Under the pieces are notes generated by a model. The model searched no databases and was not told where the DNA came from. It saw only the letters and a program-made list of their open reading frames with translations. From contig NZ_FOTE01000017.1 in the NCBI RefSeq assembly GCF_900114475.1, positions 1-64,000 on the forward strand: a stretch of 64,000 nucleotides of DNA, read 5' to 3'. Source of the stretch: Paenibacillus sp. 1_12 (GTDB lineage Bacteria; Bacillota; Bacilli; Paenibacillales; NBRC-103111). Of the stretch, positions 43,305 through 52,332 are shown in pieces (positions within the stretch are counted from its first letter, which is position 1; every line of letters begins with the position of its first letter). Both the position numbers and the translations under genes were made by a program.

Positions 43305-45065
43305 ATGACAACGAACAATAACGAAAGAAACTACACAGGACAACAAATAGACAAGAATGCAAGCAGCATAGGAGGGAGAATGGACGATATGGATCAACAA
43401 GTGAGAGCTTCAGGGGATTTCGTGAATGAAACTGGACGAGTGATGAATCAAACAGGAGTGGGAGCTCAACAGGTAGGTGAATCCGGCACAATGCTGAAAA
43501 GAGTTCGCATATTCGACACTACGCTCAGAGATGGTGAGCAGGCACCGGGAGCAACGCTTCACCCTGAGCAAAAAATTGTTATCGCGAAGCAGTTGGCTTT
43601 GCTGGGTGTTGATGTGATTGAGCCTGGTTTTCCGATCTCGAGCCCTGGAGATTTTATGGCGGTACAGCGGGTTTCGCAGGAGATACATGGCGTTGAAATA
43701 TGTGGCTTTGCGCGCTCGGTTAAGGAGGATATCGACTCCGCTATTCGTGCGACCGAGGCTGCGGAGCGGAGAAGGCTGCATATGTTCTTGTCCTCCTCGG
43801 ATATTCATCTGGATTTTCAACTGCGGAAGTCGCGGCAGCAGGTTATCGATATCGCTCGCTCGATGGTGGCTTATGCCAAGCAGTTTGTAGAGCGTATCGA
43901 GTTCTCCCCAATGGATGCTACGCGGACCGGTGATGAGTTTTTGTTCGAAATCATTGAGGCGGCGATTGAAGAAGGGGCAACGATCATCAATATTCCCGAT
44001 ACGGTCGGCTACGCGATGCCTGAGGAATACGGTGCGATGTTCACCAGAGTAATGAATCATGTGCGGGGCGGCAAGCAGGTGGAATACAGTGCGCACTGCC
44101 ATAACGACCTGGGGCTTGCGGTAGCCAATAGCCTGGCTGCGATTCGTGCCGGAGTCACTCAGGTTGAGGTGACGGTCAATGGCGTTGGCGAGCGTGCCGG
44201 CAACTGTTCGCTGGAGGAGCTGGTTATGGCGATTGAAACCCGCAAGGGAGCCATGGGAGCAGAAACGGGTATTCGTACTGAGCATATTTATGCTACATCA
44301 CAAATGGTGAGCCGCGCGATGAGCTTCCCGATTGCCTTCAATAAACCGATTGTTGGACGCAATGCATTCCAGCATGAGGCAGGCATCCATCAAGACGGAC
44401 TGCTTAAAAATCGGAATACGTACGAAATTATGGACCCGGAAAAGCTGGGTGTTCCGCGCAGCATGATCATCCTGGGCAAGCATTCAGGTCGTCACGCCAT
44501 CAAGCACCGGGTAAGTCAATTCGGTGTGGAGCTGACTAACGAACAGATGGAGTCGTTGTATGTACAGTTCAAAGAGCTCGCAGATCGCCAAAAAGTCGTG
44601 CAGGATCATCAACTGCTGGAGCTGATCGGTCATACCGTTAATGAGGTGCTGGAGCCTTATACCCTGGTGCAGGCTCAGGTTCTGACGGGTACAGAAGGGC
44701 ATCGGATGTCCTCCTGCATCATTAAGGACAATCGGCTGGGCAAAGAGCTGATTTGCTCGGGAACCGGGGAAGGCGCGGTGGAAGCATTGGTTGCCGGTAT
44801 CAAGCAGGCACTGCCTATGGATGTGCAATTTACTGATTTGGAGCTGTACTCGCTATCATCGGGTGAGCAGGCTAATGGTGAGGCTATTGTCACCGTGAGC
44901 GTTGACGGGGACCATTACAGAGGAGTATCAGTGCATCAGGATGTATTGATGGCGGTAGCTCAAGCGTTTATGGCAGCCTGCAATCAGGCGATAAGGGAGC
45001 ATCAAATCGGTGAGGCTGCTCAGGGGGGCTTTACTAGCGGAGACGTAGAGATCACGATTCCGTAA
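43305..45065 (+). CDS. leuA: 2-isopropylmalate synthase with N-terminal extension
   Basis: First committed enzyme of leucine synthesis: acetyl-CoA plus 2-oxoisovalerate to 2-isopropylmalate. 586 residues. The catalytic barrel begins RVRIFDTTLRDGEQAPG at about 65, has the metal motif HCHNDLGLA, GVGERAGNCSLEE, and NAFQHEAGIHQDG; the C-terminal leucine-binding domain (about 440-580) is present. ATG 43305 has GAGGAGG 9 bases upstream, so the first 62 residues (Asn/Gln/Gly-rich, MTTNNNERNYTGQQIDKNAS onward) seem to be made, though LeuA normally starts near MLKRVRIF. An internal ATG at 43491 has a weaker AGGTGAA. Two leucine T-boxes control it. No leuB, C or D follows. Confidence 0.88.
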   Translation: MTTNNNERNYTGQQIDKNASSIGGRMDDMDQQVRASGDFVNETGRVMNQTGVGAQQVGESGTMLKRVRIFDTTLRDGEQAPGATLHPEQKIVIAKQLALLGVDVIEPGFPISSPGDFMAVQRVSQEIHGVEICGFARSVKEDIDSAIRATEAAERRRLHMFLSSSDIHLDFQLRKSRQQVIDIARSMVAYAKQFVERIEFSPMDATRTGDEFLFEIIEAAIEEGATIINIPDTVGYAMPEEYGAMFTRVMNHVRGGKQVEYSAHCHNDLGLAVANSLAAIRAGVTQVEVTVNGVGERAGNCSLEELVMAIETRKGAMGAETGIRTEHIYATSQMVSRAMSFPIAFNKPIVGRNAFQHEAGIHQDGLLKNRNTYEIMDPEKLGVPRSMIILGKHSGRHAIKHRVSQFGVELTNEQMESLYVQFKELADRQKVVQDHQLLELIGHTVNEVLEPYTLVQAQVLTGTEGHRMSSCIIKDNRLGKELICSGTGEGAVEALVAGIKQALPMDVQFTDLELYSLSSGEQANGEAIVTVSVDGDHYRGVSVHQDVLMAVAQAFMAACNQAIREHQIGEAAQGGFTSGDVEITIP

Positions 45066-45237
45066 GTAATAGGTAGGCTAAGGAGAAGCTGGATAGTCGG
45101 AGCAACTTGAATGTGCCTCAAAATCGTGTGACTAAGTTTACAGGAAGCGTCGGTTAAAAGCTGCTACAGCGAGAGAAGCATCATGGGATCTTTTTCATCA
45201 GTCAGCTTAATAAGTGTCATTGGAAAGGGTGTAGACG

Positions 45238-46074
45238 ATGAATCAGATTGTTAAGTATTATCAGAATTTCGATGAGTGGGGTCGATTGGACAGGGAACCG
45301 CTGGAATTCAATATAAATTGGCATTTTATTCAGCAATATTTGCCCGAACAGGGAGAAGTTCTCGATAATGGAGCGGGCCCTGGTAAATATGCCATGAGGC
45401 TGGCACAGCTTGGCTACAAGGTTACGTTGACCGATTTGACACCGAAGCTAGTCGAGCTGGCTAGAACTAAAGCAGAAAGCCTGTGCCTGCTGGAGCAGTT
45501 TACTCGTTTTGAAGTAGCTGATGCTACAGATCTAAGCCTGTTTGCAGATGGTCAGTTCGCAGCCTCCTTAATGCTCGGACCCTTGTATCATTTGCAGCAG
45601 GAAGCGGATCGAGTGGCTGCAGTGCAGGAGCTGCACCGGGTCACCGAAGCTAATGGAATCGTATTTGTGGCCTTTATGCCGCGCGTGCGCCATGTTCTGA
45701 GCTCGCTGTTGTCCCCTACCAATTGGAAACCTCATGATGAAGCCAATGCGATTATCCGCTTTATGGAAACCGGCAGGTTTGATCATCAGGATGAGGGAAG
45801 ATTTACGGGCGCTTACTACTTTAATATAGAAGAGATTCAACCGTTTATGGAGGCTCAAGGCTTTGAGACGCTAAAAATCATCGGTTCGTCCAATATCGGT
45901 TCGCTGCTTTCTCAGGCGCAATGGAATTATTGGAGAGAACGTGGAGATGAGGAAATGGAGAAGATTTTCGACATTCATCTTAAGACAGCTGAAAACCCCT
46001 ATGTGTTAGGTGCTTCATCCCATATTTTGTATATTGGAAGGAAAAAATATAGTCACAAATGTGTGAATATTTAG
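45238..46074 (+). CDS. Class I SAM-dependent methyltransferase
   Basis: 278 residues. Motif I is VLDNGAGPGKYAMRLAQLGY near 40-59, followed by VTLTDLTP (acidic end of strand 2) and FEVADATDLS, then LMLGPLYHLQ as motif IV. The usual GxGxG is DNGAGPG here. It resembles small-molecule or tRNA methyltransferases of the UbiE/Methyltransf_11 class; the substrate is unknown. GAAAGGGTG lies 8 bases before the ATG. It stands alone after leuA with a 170-base gap and no shared function is evident. Confidence 0.8.
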   Translation: MNQIVKYYQNFDEWGRLDREPLEFNINWHFIQQYLPEQGEVLDNGAGPGKYAMRLAQLGYKVTLTDLTPKLVELARTKAESLCLLEQFTRFEVADATDLSLFADGQFAASLMLGPLYHLQQEADRVAAVQELHRVTEANGIVFVAFMPRVRHVLSSLLSPTNWKPHDEANAIIRFMETGRFDHQDEGRFTGAYYFNIEEIQPFMEAQGFETLKIIGSSNIGSLLSQAQWNYWRERGDEEMEKIFDIHLKTAENPYVLGASSHILYIGRKKYSHKCVNI

Positions 46075-46092
46075 AATTGTAAAATGAGCAAA

Positions 46093-46317
46093 AAGGGCTG
46101 TGGATATTACTTATCCACAGCCCTTGTGTATAGTGGGGGTAAGTGGTATGAAAGCTTATGCAGCAACGTTTTTTTGTCCGCCTAATTCTGTAGAAAGCGG
46201 GATAACTTTTTCATATTAAGCCTGTGGATAATGTGGATAAACCTGTTGATAAGAAATAGAAGTATTGATTTTTAAGTAAAAATGGCTGCATCGTTATGTG
46301 GACAAGATTGTGGATAA
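46093..46317. promoter_or_regulatory. Dense DnaA-box cluster
   Basis: Exact TTATCCACA or complement at 46111-46119, 46223-46231, 46232-46240 and 46309-46317; one-base variants at 46099-46107, 46244-46252 and 46297-46305. The first two form a perfect 14-bp inverted repeat (46093-46106 / 46112-46125). Seven sites in 220 bases with no gene inside. It could be a DnaA-binding or titration locus. Confidence 0.6.
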
Positions 46318-46408
46318 TAGTGAGTCTTCAAAAGCTTCTCAAATTGCATATTAAGGGAAATATTAGGGAATATTACTCTCGTTATGGGTTGAACGGGGGG
46401 AGATCTAT

Positions 46409-48880
46409 TTGTGGATGAGGCTGAGAGGTCATACAACGGTTTGGAAGAGGTTTATCGTGTTTCTCATCAGCTTGCTCGTGTACAGCTGCTTGGCAGCGAG
46501 TCCTCATGTGCTTGCGGAGCAAGATAACCCTATGTCAGCTCCATCCTTATTAGGTAAACCAATCGTGCTGATTTCCATTCCGGGTTTATCTTTTATGGAG
46601 ATGGGCTGGGCAGGTAGCAATGGTGTGCTGGGATTGCCTCAAGAGGAAAAAAAGGGACCCGTTTTAGCGGCGATGCCTCACTTGAAGGAGCTTGGGCGTC
46701 ATGCTGCCTGGGGAGCCATGAATATTCGGACACCAGCGAAAGGCATAGAGCATGTATATGTGACTATGGGTGCAGGACAATGGGCAGAAGCGGGTTCCAA
46801 CGTACAAAGCCTGAATCGCGGTGAGCGTATCGATCAAGAGCTGGGTGCGGCGCTCTATCATCGATATACGGGGCGGGATGCAGATGGAAATATTGTAATA
46901 CCTACCATTGCTAATATTCGTCGAAAGAATGAAGCAATTTGGTATCATGCAAGCCCCGGGCAATTAGGAGAGCTGCTGCGAGCGGCGAAAGTACGGTTAA
47001 GTGTATGGGGAAATATGGATCATGCTTCTGGTACAGATTTGGAAAACGGCAATCCTTCAGCAGTCATAGATAAAAGATTACGCAGGTATGCGCCGCTGCT
47101 TGTTATGGATAAAGAGGGAACAGTTGCGGATGGTGATGTTGGCGGTAACGGGCTGCTAGTCAATGCTGATCGTCCTTACGGGGTAGCAACTCATTATAGC
47201 TGGCTGCTGAAAAAGTGGAGAGGACAAGGCTCGCCCGCCCTTACAGTGATGGAGCTTGGGGATCTGGGGCGTTTGTACGAGGAGCGAAATAGTTACAATC
47301 AAGCTGCTTTTGGGCGGTTGAAGCAGGAAATTATGACCGAGCTGGATCAATTTATCGGTGAGCTTGCTGCATCTGTGGATACGTTTCCCAGTGGAAATGC
47401 AGAGCTGTGGATAATAAGCCCTCAGGTAAATGGGGACGCACTGAAATACAAGGCTCTTTTGGCACCGATTGTCCGCTACAAGCCTTCTAGTGGAGAAAGC
47501 TTGTTAACATCTGCGACTACAAGGCGAACAGGAATTGTCTCGCTGGTCGATATCGGACCGACATTATTGCAGGCGTATGGACTAGCGACTCCCAAGGAAA
47601 TGATCGGTTTCCCCATGATCTCCGAAGCCATGCCAAATGCATTTGCTCGATTGTTAGACGAAGTGAGTCGAATGCAGCGTGTGTACAGGCTCCGTCCGAG
47701 CCTGCTGTATGGACTGGCTGTCTATGAGATCGTAGTGATGCTGATCATATTGATTGTGATTATGTTGAAATCGTTTCGTACTATCCGGAATAAAGAAAAG
47801 ACACTATGGCGAATATTGCTATATTCCCTGCTGCTCCTGCCTGCGGGTCTGCTTGCCATGGGCTGGCTGCCAACAGCCTCTGCTTCGTCTACTGAAGCGG
47901 TGATATTGATGATTACTTTTGTGTTGTGTGCAAGCGTAGGATTGGCTTGTGCCGCCAACCATCCCAAGTATATGATGCTTGGTTTATTCTGGAGCGGGCT
48001 TATCGTGAGTGTGCTAATTATGTATGATGGCTTGCATGACGCGAAGGCAATGAAGAGCTCTGTGCTTGGTTATGATGCGATGATCGGAGCCCGTTATTAC
48101 GGGATTGGCAACGAGTTCATGGGTGTGCTGCTTGGAAGCGTGCTGCTCGCAATTACGTCGCTTGCGCAGGCACGGCGGCTTATACGCCGACGGAAGCCGC
48201 TGGGCGTCACGCCACCTTGGCAGCACACGGACGGCCGCAATGGAAGCGTGCAATCGGTGCAGCCAGCGGCGCAAACGACAAGATGGCACGCGTGGCTGCC
48301 TGCGGCGGCTGTCGGCGCGGTGGTCACCGGCTATCTAGCAGCGCCGGCGCTTGGCACGAACGCCGGCGGCGCTTTGTCCGCGGCGGCGGGGTTTGGCGCG
48401 CTGGCCGCGCGCCTCGCTGGCTGGCGCAGCTGGGTGCGGCTGGCGCCAGCCCTCGCGCTGCTGCTCGGCGCAGCGCTTGGGGGCCTGTGGCTGCTCAACG
48501 CAGGAGCAGTCACAGGTTTGGCGGCCGATGGGCAAAGCCATATCGGCCGTGCCTTCGGGACGCTGGAGCAAGGACGGCTCGATGTTATAGGTGCCACAAT
48601 CATGCGCAAGCTTGAGATGAACGGGCATCTGATTAAGGTTTCAGCTTGGAGCAAGGTGCTGCTCACAGGACTTCTGGTGATGACGGTTCTGGTGCTGCGG
48701 CCGCGTGGGCGTTTTCAGCAATGGCAGCGGCGGTATCCGTATCTGATGCATGGCTGTGCCGCCAATGTGATCGGCTCGATTGCAGCGCTGCTGCTGAACG
48801 ATTCAGGCATTGTTGCAGCAGCCACAATGATTATTTATGGAAGTGTTCCCCTGCTGTTGTTAAGGCTCGATGATACATAA
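46409..48880 (+). CDS. Large membrane protein with an alkaline-phosphatase-like extracellular domain
   Basis: 823 residues. A signal peptide ends near residue 37 (VLAEQD). The outside domain (about 50-400) has features of the alkaline-phosphatase superfamily: GKPIVLISIPGLSFME at the start, and IVSLVDIGPTLLQAYGLATP near 375, but the metal and nucleophile residues cannot be placed with certainty. From about 430 to the end there are roughly eleven hydrophobic helices. Codons for about 600-720 are very GC-rich and the segment is Ala/Gly/Leu-rich. The start is TTG at 46409, 6 bases after GGGGGGAG, or ATG at 46415. Function unknown; an envelope-polymer or lipid role is possible. Confidence 0.7.
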   Translation: MWMRLRGHTTVWKRFIVFLISLLVYSCLAASPHVLAEQDNPMSAPSLLGKPIVLISIPGLSFMEMGWAGSNGVLGLPQEEKKGPVLAAMPHLKELGRHAAWGAMNIRTPAKGIEHVYVTMGAGQWAEAGSNVQSLNRGERIDQELGAALYHRYTGRDADGNIVIPTIANIRRKNEAIWYHASPGQLGELLRAAKVRLSVWGNMDHASGTDLENGNPSAVIDKRLRRYAPLLVMDKEGTVADGDVGGNGLLVNADRPYGVATHYSWLLKKWRGQGSPALTVMELGDLGRLYEERNSYNQAAFGRLKQEIMTELDQFIGELAASVDTFPSGNAELWIISPQVNGDALKYKALLAPIVRYKPSSGESLLTSATTRRTGIVSLVDIGPTLLQAYGLATPKEMIGFPMISEAMPNAFARLLDEVSRMQRVYRLRPSLLYGLAVYEIVVMLIILIVIMLKSFRTIRNKEKTLWRILLYSLLLLPAGLLAMGWLPTASASSTEAVILMITFVLCASVGLACAANHPKYMMLGLFWSGLIVSVLIMYDGLHDAKAMKSSVLGYDAMIGARYYGIGNEFMGVLLGSVLLAITSLAQARRLIRRRKPLGVTPPWQHTDGRNGSVQSVQPAAQTTRWHAWLPAAAVGAVVTGYLAAPALGTNAGGALSAAAGFGALAARLAGWRSWVRLAPALALLLGAALGGLWLLNAGAVTGLAADGQSHIGRAFGTLEQGRLDVIGATIMRKLEMNGHLIKVSAWSKVLLTGLLVMTVLVLRPRGRFQQWQRRYPYLMHGCAANVIGSIAALLLNDSGIVAAATMIIYGSVPLLLLRLDDT

Positions 48881-48881
48881 A

Positions 48882-48980
48882 AGTCCGGTGAATAAGTAGC
48901 CGCTGCTTGACTGGATCATTCCAAAGCGAGTTTCGCTTCGCCAGAACGACCCTACCGCACTGCTCATTATTCACCGGACT
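48882..48980. repeat. 99-base structured inverted repeat
   Basis: Perfect 14-bp arms AGTCCGGTGAATAA and TTATTCACCGGACT enclose about 70 bases with an inner hairpin AAGCGA/TCGCTT (48933-48947). It lies between convergent genes. The arms have no T-tract on either side, so it is not a standard terminator. It could be a small mobile repeat or structured RNA. Confidence 0.6.
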
Positions 48981-49096
48981 GGCTTGAAAAGCTGATTGTT
49001 GCCTTTGAGATCGAGAAGCACCATACGCATTCGTCGAGTTTTGCTTTGTCTAATAGAGTGCTATGACTCTATAATTGGAATTTTATGGTAAAATTT

Positions 49097-51058
49097 CTAT
49101 TCGGCTAGCTGCTCCCACTGCTCGTAGCAGTCAGCAAGCTCGGTTTTTTTGCCTTCAATGGCTTCATTAGTCTGCTGCACACGTACGTAGTCGTTGAAAA
49201 TCTCCGGCTTGGCGAGCTCCGCCTCCAGCGCTGCCAGCTCATCCTCGAGCTGTGCTATCTTTTGCTCCAGCTGTTCGAGCTTGCGCTGTCGTGCGCGGTC
49301 CTCGCGCTTTGCCAGCTTGCCAGACTCGTAGCCGCCGTTTCCAACCTCCGTTGCGGGTTGACCGGTACTGCCTGCTGCCCCTTTGCCTACAGTGTTCTTG
49401 CTTTTGGCAGCTTCCAGAATAAGCCGCTGCCGCTCGATCTCAGCAAGCTCCTGCTTCTTTTCGACATAGTCATCGTAATTACCCAAATAACCGGTGACCC
49501 CATCACGCGTCAGCTCCAGCATCGATTCTGCCATTTTGTTCAGAAAATACCTGTCATGTGAAATAAACAGCAGCGTGCCCTCGTAATCGATTAGCGCAGA
49601 TTCCAGTACCTCACGGCTGTACAAATCCAGATGGTTGGTCGGCTCATCGAGAATTAGAACATTAGCTTTTTGCAGCATCAGCTTGGCCAGTGCGACTCGT
49701 GCCTTCTCGCCGCCGCTTAGTGCGGAAATTTTCTTGAACACGTCCTCACCAGTAAATAAAAAGCTGCCCAGCACCTTGCGAATCCGTGCCTCCTCAATAT
49801 GGGAAAATGCGTTCCATACCTCGTCAATGATCGTGTTGGCCGGGTTAAGTCCGGATTGCTCCTGATCGTAATACCCAATTCTTACATTAGAACCCCAATC
49901 GATCAAACCTGCCGACGGCTGCTGCCCCATTAATGCTTTGAGCAGAGTCGATTTGCCAATCCCGTTAGGACCGATCAGAGCGGCAGTATCACCGCGGCGC
50001 AGCTGGAAGGATACATCCTTTAACAGTGGTTTGGTTGAATCATAAGATACCGCAACATGCTGGACGTTCAGCACTTCTTTGCCTGTCGCCTGCTCGACCT
50101 CGAAGGAAAAATGTGCTCTTTTTAAATCACCCATTGGCTTGTCGAGTCGGTCCATTTTATCCAATGCTTTACGACGGCTCTGCGCACGTTTGGTTGTAGA
50201 AGCTCGTACGATGTTTTTTTGGACAAACTCCTCCATCTTGGCGATTTCACCCTGTTGTTTTTCAAACTGCTTTAATTGAATCTCATAATCCGCTTGCTTC
50301 GTATCAACATATTTGGAGTAATTGCCCGTATAACGACGTGAGGTGGTCCGCTCGATTTCATAGATGGCACCAACCAAGGCATCCAGGAAATAACGGTCAT
50401 GAGAAACGACCAGAATAGAGCCGGAATATGAGCGTAAATAACCCTCCAGCCAGGTCAATGTCGGGATGTCCAAGTGGTTCGTAGGCTCATCAAGGAGCAG
50501 TAAATCTGGTGCCTGCAGCAGCATTTTGGCTAATGCCAGCCGTGTTTTTTGACCACCGCTTAATGTGTTAACCGAAGTCTCGGGTGCAAAATCGCCAAAG
50601 CCCATCCCATGGAGTACGCCGCGAATACGTGCTTCCGCTTCATAGCCGCCCTGCTCCTTAAACCATTCTGAACGCGCAGCATACCGTTTCATTGTATCCT
50701 CAGTTTGTTTCTCATCGGCCAGCACAGCAGGATTGGCCATCATAACCTCCAGCTGACGAAGCTCTTGCTCGGCTTCCTCCAAATGTGTGAATACGCTTTT
50801 CATTTCCTCCCAGATCGAACGGTCCGAGATAAGACCGCTGTTTTGCTTCAAATAGCCGATCTTCGTTTCCTTTGCTTTGAACAGCTCTCCCGAGTCATAT
50901 GACATTTCACCCGCGATAATTTGCAGCAGTGTCGATTTACCTGCGCCGTTCACGCCGACCAGTCCAATCCGTTCCCGAGCTTCAATTTGCAATGATATAT
51001 TAGAAAGCACGGCGGAAATGCCGTAGCTCTTCGATATTCCTGATACTTGCAGCAGCAT
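49097..51058 (-). CDS. ABC-F family ATPase (ribosome-associated type)
   Basis: 653 residues, two ABC domains and no membrane helices. Walker A: GVNGAGKST near 36 and GPNGIGKST near 360. Signatures: LSGGQKTRLALAK and LSGGEKARVALAK. Walker B: LLLLDEPTNHLD and VLILDEPTNHLD. The linker holds the KRAQSRRKALDKMD helix that enters the ribosomal E site in this family. A C-terminal coiled coil covers about 575-653. Start ATG 51058 has GGGAGG 7-8 bases upstream. Members act in translation or antibiotic protection; domain order fits a housekeeping YdiF/Uup-like protein better than a dedicated resistance factor. Confidence 0.87.
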   Translation of the reverse strand: MLLQVSGISKSYGISAVLSNISLQIEARERIGLVGVNGAGKSTLLQIIAGEMSYDSGELFKAKETKIGYLKQNSGLISDRSIWEEMKSVFTHLEEAEQELRQLEVMMANPAVLADEKQTEDTMKRYAARSEWFKEQGGYEAEARIRGVLHGMGFGDFAPETSVNTLSGGQKTRLALAKMLLQAPDLLLLDEPTNHLDIPTLTWLEGYLRSYSGSILVVSHDRYFLDALVGAIYEIERTTSRRYTGNYSKYVDTKQADYEIQLKQFEKQQGEIAKMEEFVQKNIVRASTTKRAQSRRKALDKMDRLDKPMGDLKRAHFSFEVEQATGKEVLNVQHVAVSYDSTKPLLKDVSFQLRRGDTAALIGPNGIGKSTLLKALMGQQPSAGLIDWGSNVRIGYYDQEQSGLNPANTIIDEVWNAFSHIEEARIRKVLGSFLFTGEDVFKKISALSGGEKARVALAKLMLQKANVLILDEPTNHLDLYSREVLESALIDYEGTLLFISHDRYFLNKMAESMLELTRDGVTGYLGNYDDYVEKKQELAEIERQRLILEAAKSKNTVGKGAAGSTGQPATEVGNGGYESGKLAKREDRARQRKLEQLEQKIAQLEDELAALEAELAKPEIFNDYVRVQQTNEAIEGKKTELADCYEQWEQLAE

Positions 51059-51341
51059 ACATAATCCTCCCAAATGGTTAAAAGCATGTCTATAACAGTG
51101 TATCATGTTCGCAGTTTTTTTTCAGCTTGTAAGCTTTGTGGAAGCTTGCTGTCGTTTCTTTTGATAGCCTGTCATTTATGTTAAAATATAGCCTACTCCT
51201 ATTGTTGAAAAGGATTTCCAGCAAGGTGCTGCCCGCTGTTTAAAAGAATGGACAGGAAAAGGAAGAAAAGTCATTACACGGATCGAACCATAGATGATGA
51301 AAAGCCTATTAAAGAGCTTATGTAAGGGAGGGAGGATCGCA

Positions 51342-52109
51342 ATGGTCATATGTACGGAAATACGTGTAGATCTGACGCGAGAGGAACGCAGTGAGTATGC
51401 GGTGTCTGAAGCGAAAGTTCAGTCAAGGATTGCAGCAGAGGCATCTCTGAAAGTGGATATTGTCCGATCACTGCTTGGCAAGCATTCAGATGAGAGAGTG
51501 CTTGTGATAGGGCAGTATTTGGACCAGATGGAGCAGCTTGCCCAGTTGACAGATGCGCCGCTCATCACAGGGAAAATGGCAAGTCGTGAGCGTGACAAGC
51601 TATACCAGCAATTCCGTCAAGGTGAAATTAGAACGCTGATTGTTTTCAAGGCAGTGAAATCAACGATTGACATCCCTGACACGTCTATTGTTATTCAGGT
51701 TTCGGGATCATTTGGCTGTCGAGAAGAGGAGATGCAGCGTCTCGTTCGTATTTTGAATTCGGAGTCGGAAGGTGGACAGGCTCACTTGTATTCGGTTGTA
51801 ACCAGGGGGACGTTGGAGCAGAACTATGCCATTAAGAGGCAGCGATTATTAATTGAGATGGGCTGTTCCTATACTGTTATCGATGAGACTGTCATGGATG
51901 AGAATCAAGGTGGTACAGGTTTCCTGGATGCAGGTGCTGCAGCGTCGCTCCCATCAATGAAGATGAAGCAGGCTTCACCTGCATGGAAGGCATTGCTGCC
52001 GACGCTCCAGGCGCAAGCATTGACAGAATCCCCCGCTGGTCCGCAGGAATCAAGCTCCAACCTGTTATCTCTTGACGATTTTCGAAACAAAAAACGAAAT
52101 CGCCGCTGA
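51342..52109 (+). CDS. Half-helicase: XPB-like C-terminal helicase domain only
   Basis: 255 residues matching helicase domain 2 of XPB-type DNA helicases: VICTEIRVDLTREERSEYAV, VLVIGQYLDQMEQLAQLTDA, TGKMASRERDKLYQQFR, then IVIQVSGSFGCREEEMQRLV as motifs V-VI. Domain 1, with the Walker A and DEAD/DEVH box, is absent, so it cannot hydrolyse ATP alone. In motif VI the usual GRILRPK has become VRILNSES. The start is ATG 51342, with GGGAGGGAGG 7 bases before it. It is either a decayed remnant or a domain kept for another use. No domain 1 fragment was found upstream. Confidence 0.65.
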   Translation: MVICTEIRVDLTREERSEYAVSEAKVQSRIAAEASLKVDIVRSLLGKHSDERVLVIGQYLDQMEQLAQLTDAPLITGKMASRERDKLYQQFRQGEIRTLIVFKAVKSTIDIPDTSIVIQVSGSFGCREEEMQRLVRILNSESEGGQAHLYSVVTRGTLEQNYAIKRQRLLIEMGCSYTVIDETVMDENQGGTGFLDAGAAASLPSMKMKQASPAWKALLPTLQAQALTESPAGPQESSSNLLSLDDFRNKKRNRR

Positions 52110-52332
52110 ATCCGTTGTAGAGGTTATGGAAATTATGAATATATTGGAGCGTGGAGGTTGTCAATCAAGCTCCTCAGTGTACGATTTCATTGATAAAGTG
52201 ACAGCAGAATGAATAGATTTGTCGGCATTCGTCAAAGCAATTGGGTCTACTGACACCGAATACTGTTTTTCTTCTCATGATATGTTAGAATGATGTTAAT
52301 CACGTTGCGAACCATCAAGGAGAGGCCTTGCC

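Noticed and set aside
43410-44285. 291-codon antisense frame in leuA
   Set aside because: Shadow of a conserved gene; no start signal or family.
48217-48666. Several frames on both strands in the GC-rich part of the membrane-protein gene
   Set aside because: High GC removes stop codons; products are low-complexity Arg/Ala-rich and lack ribosome sites.
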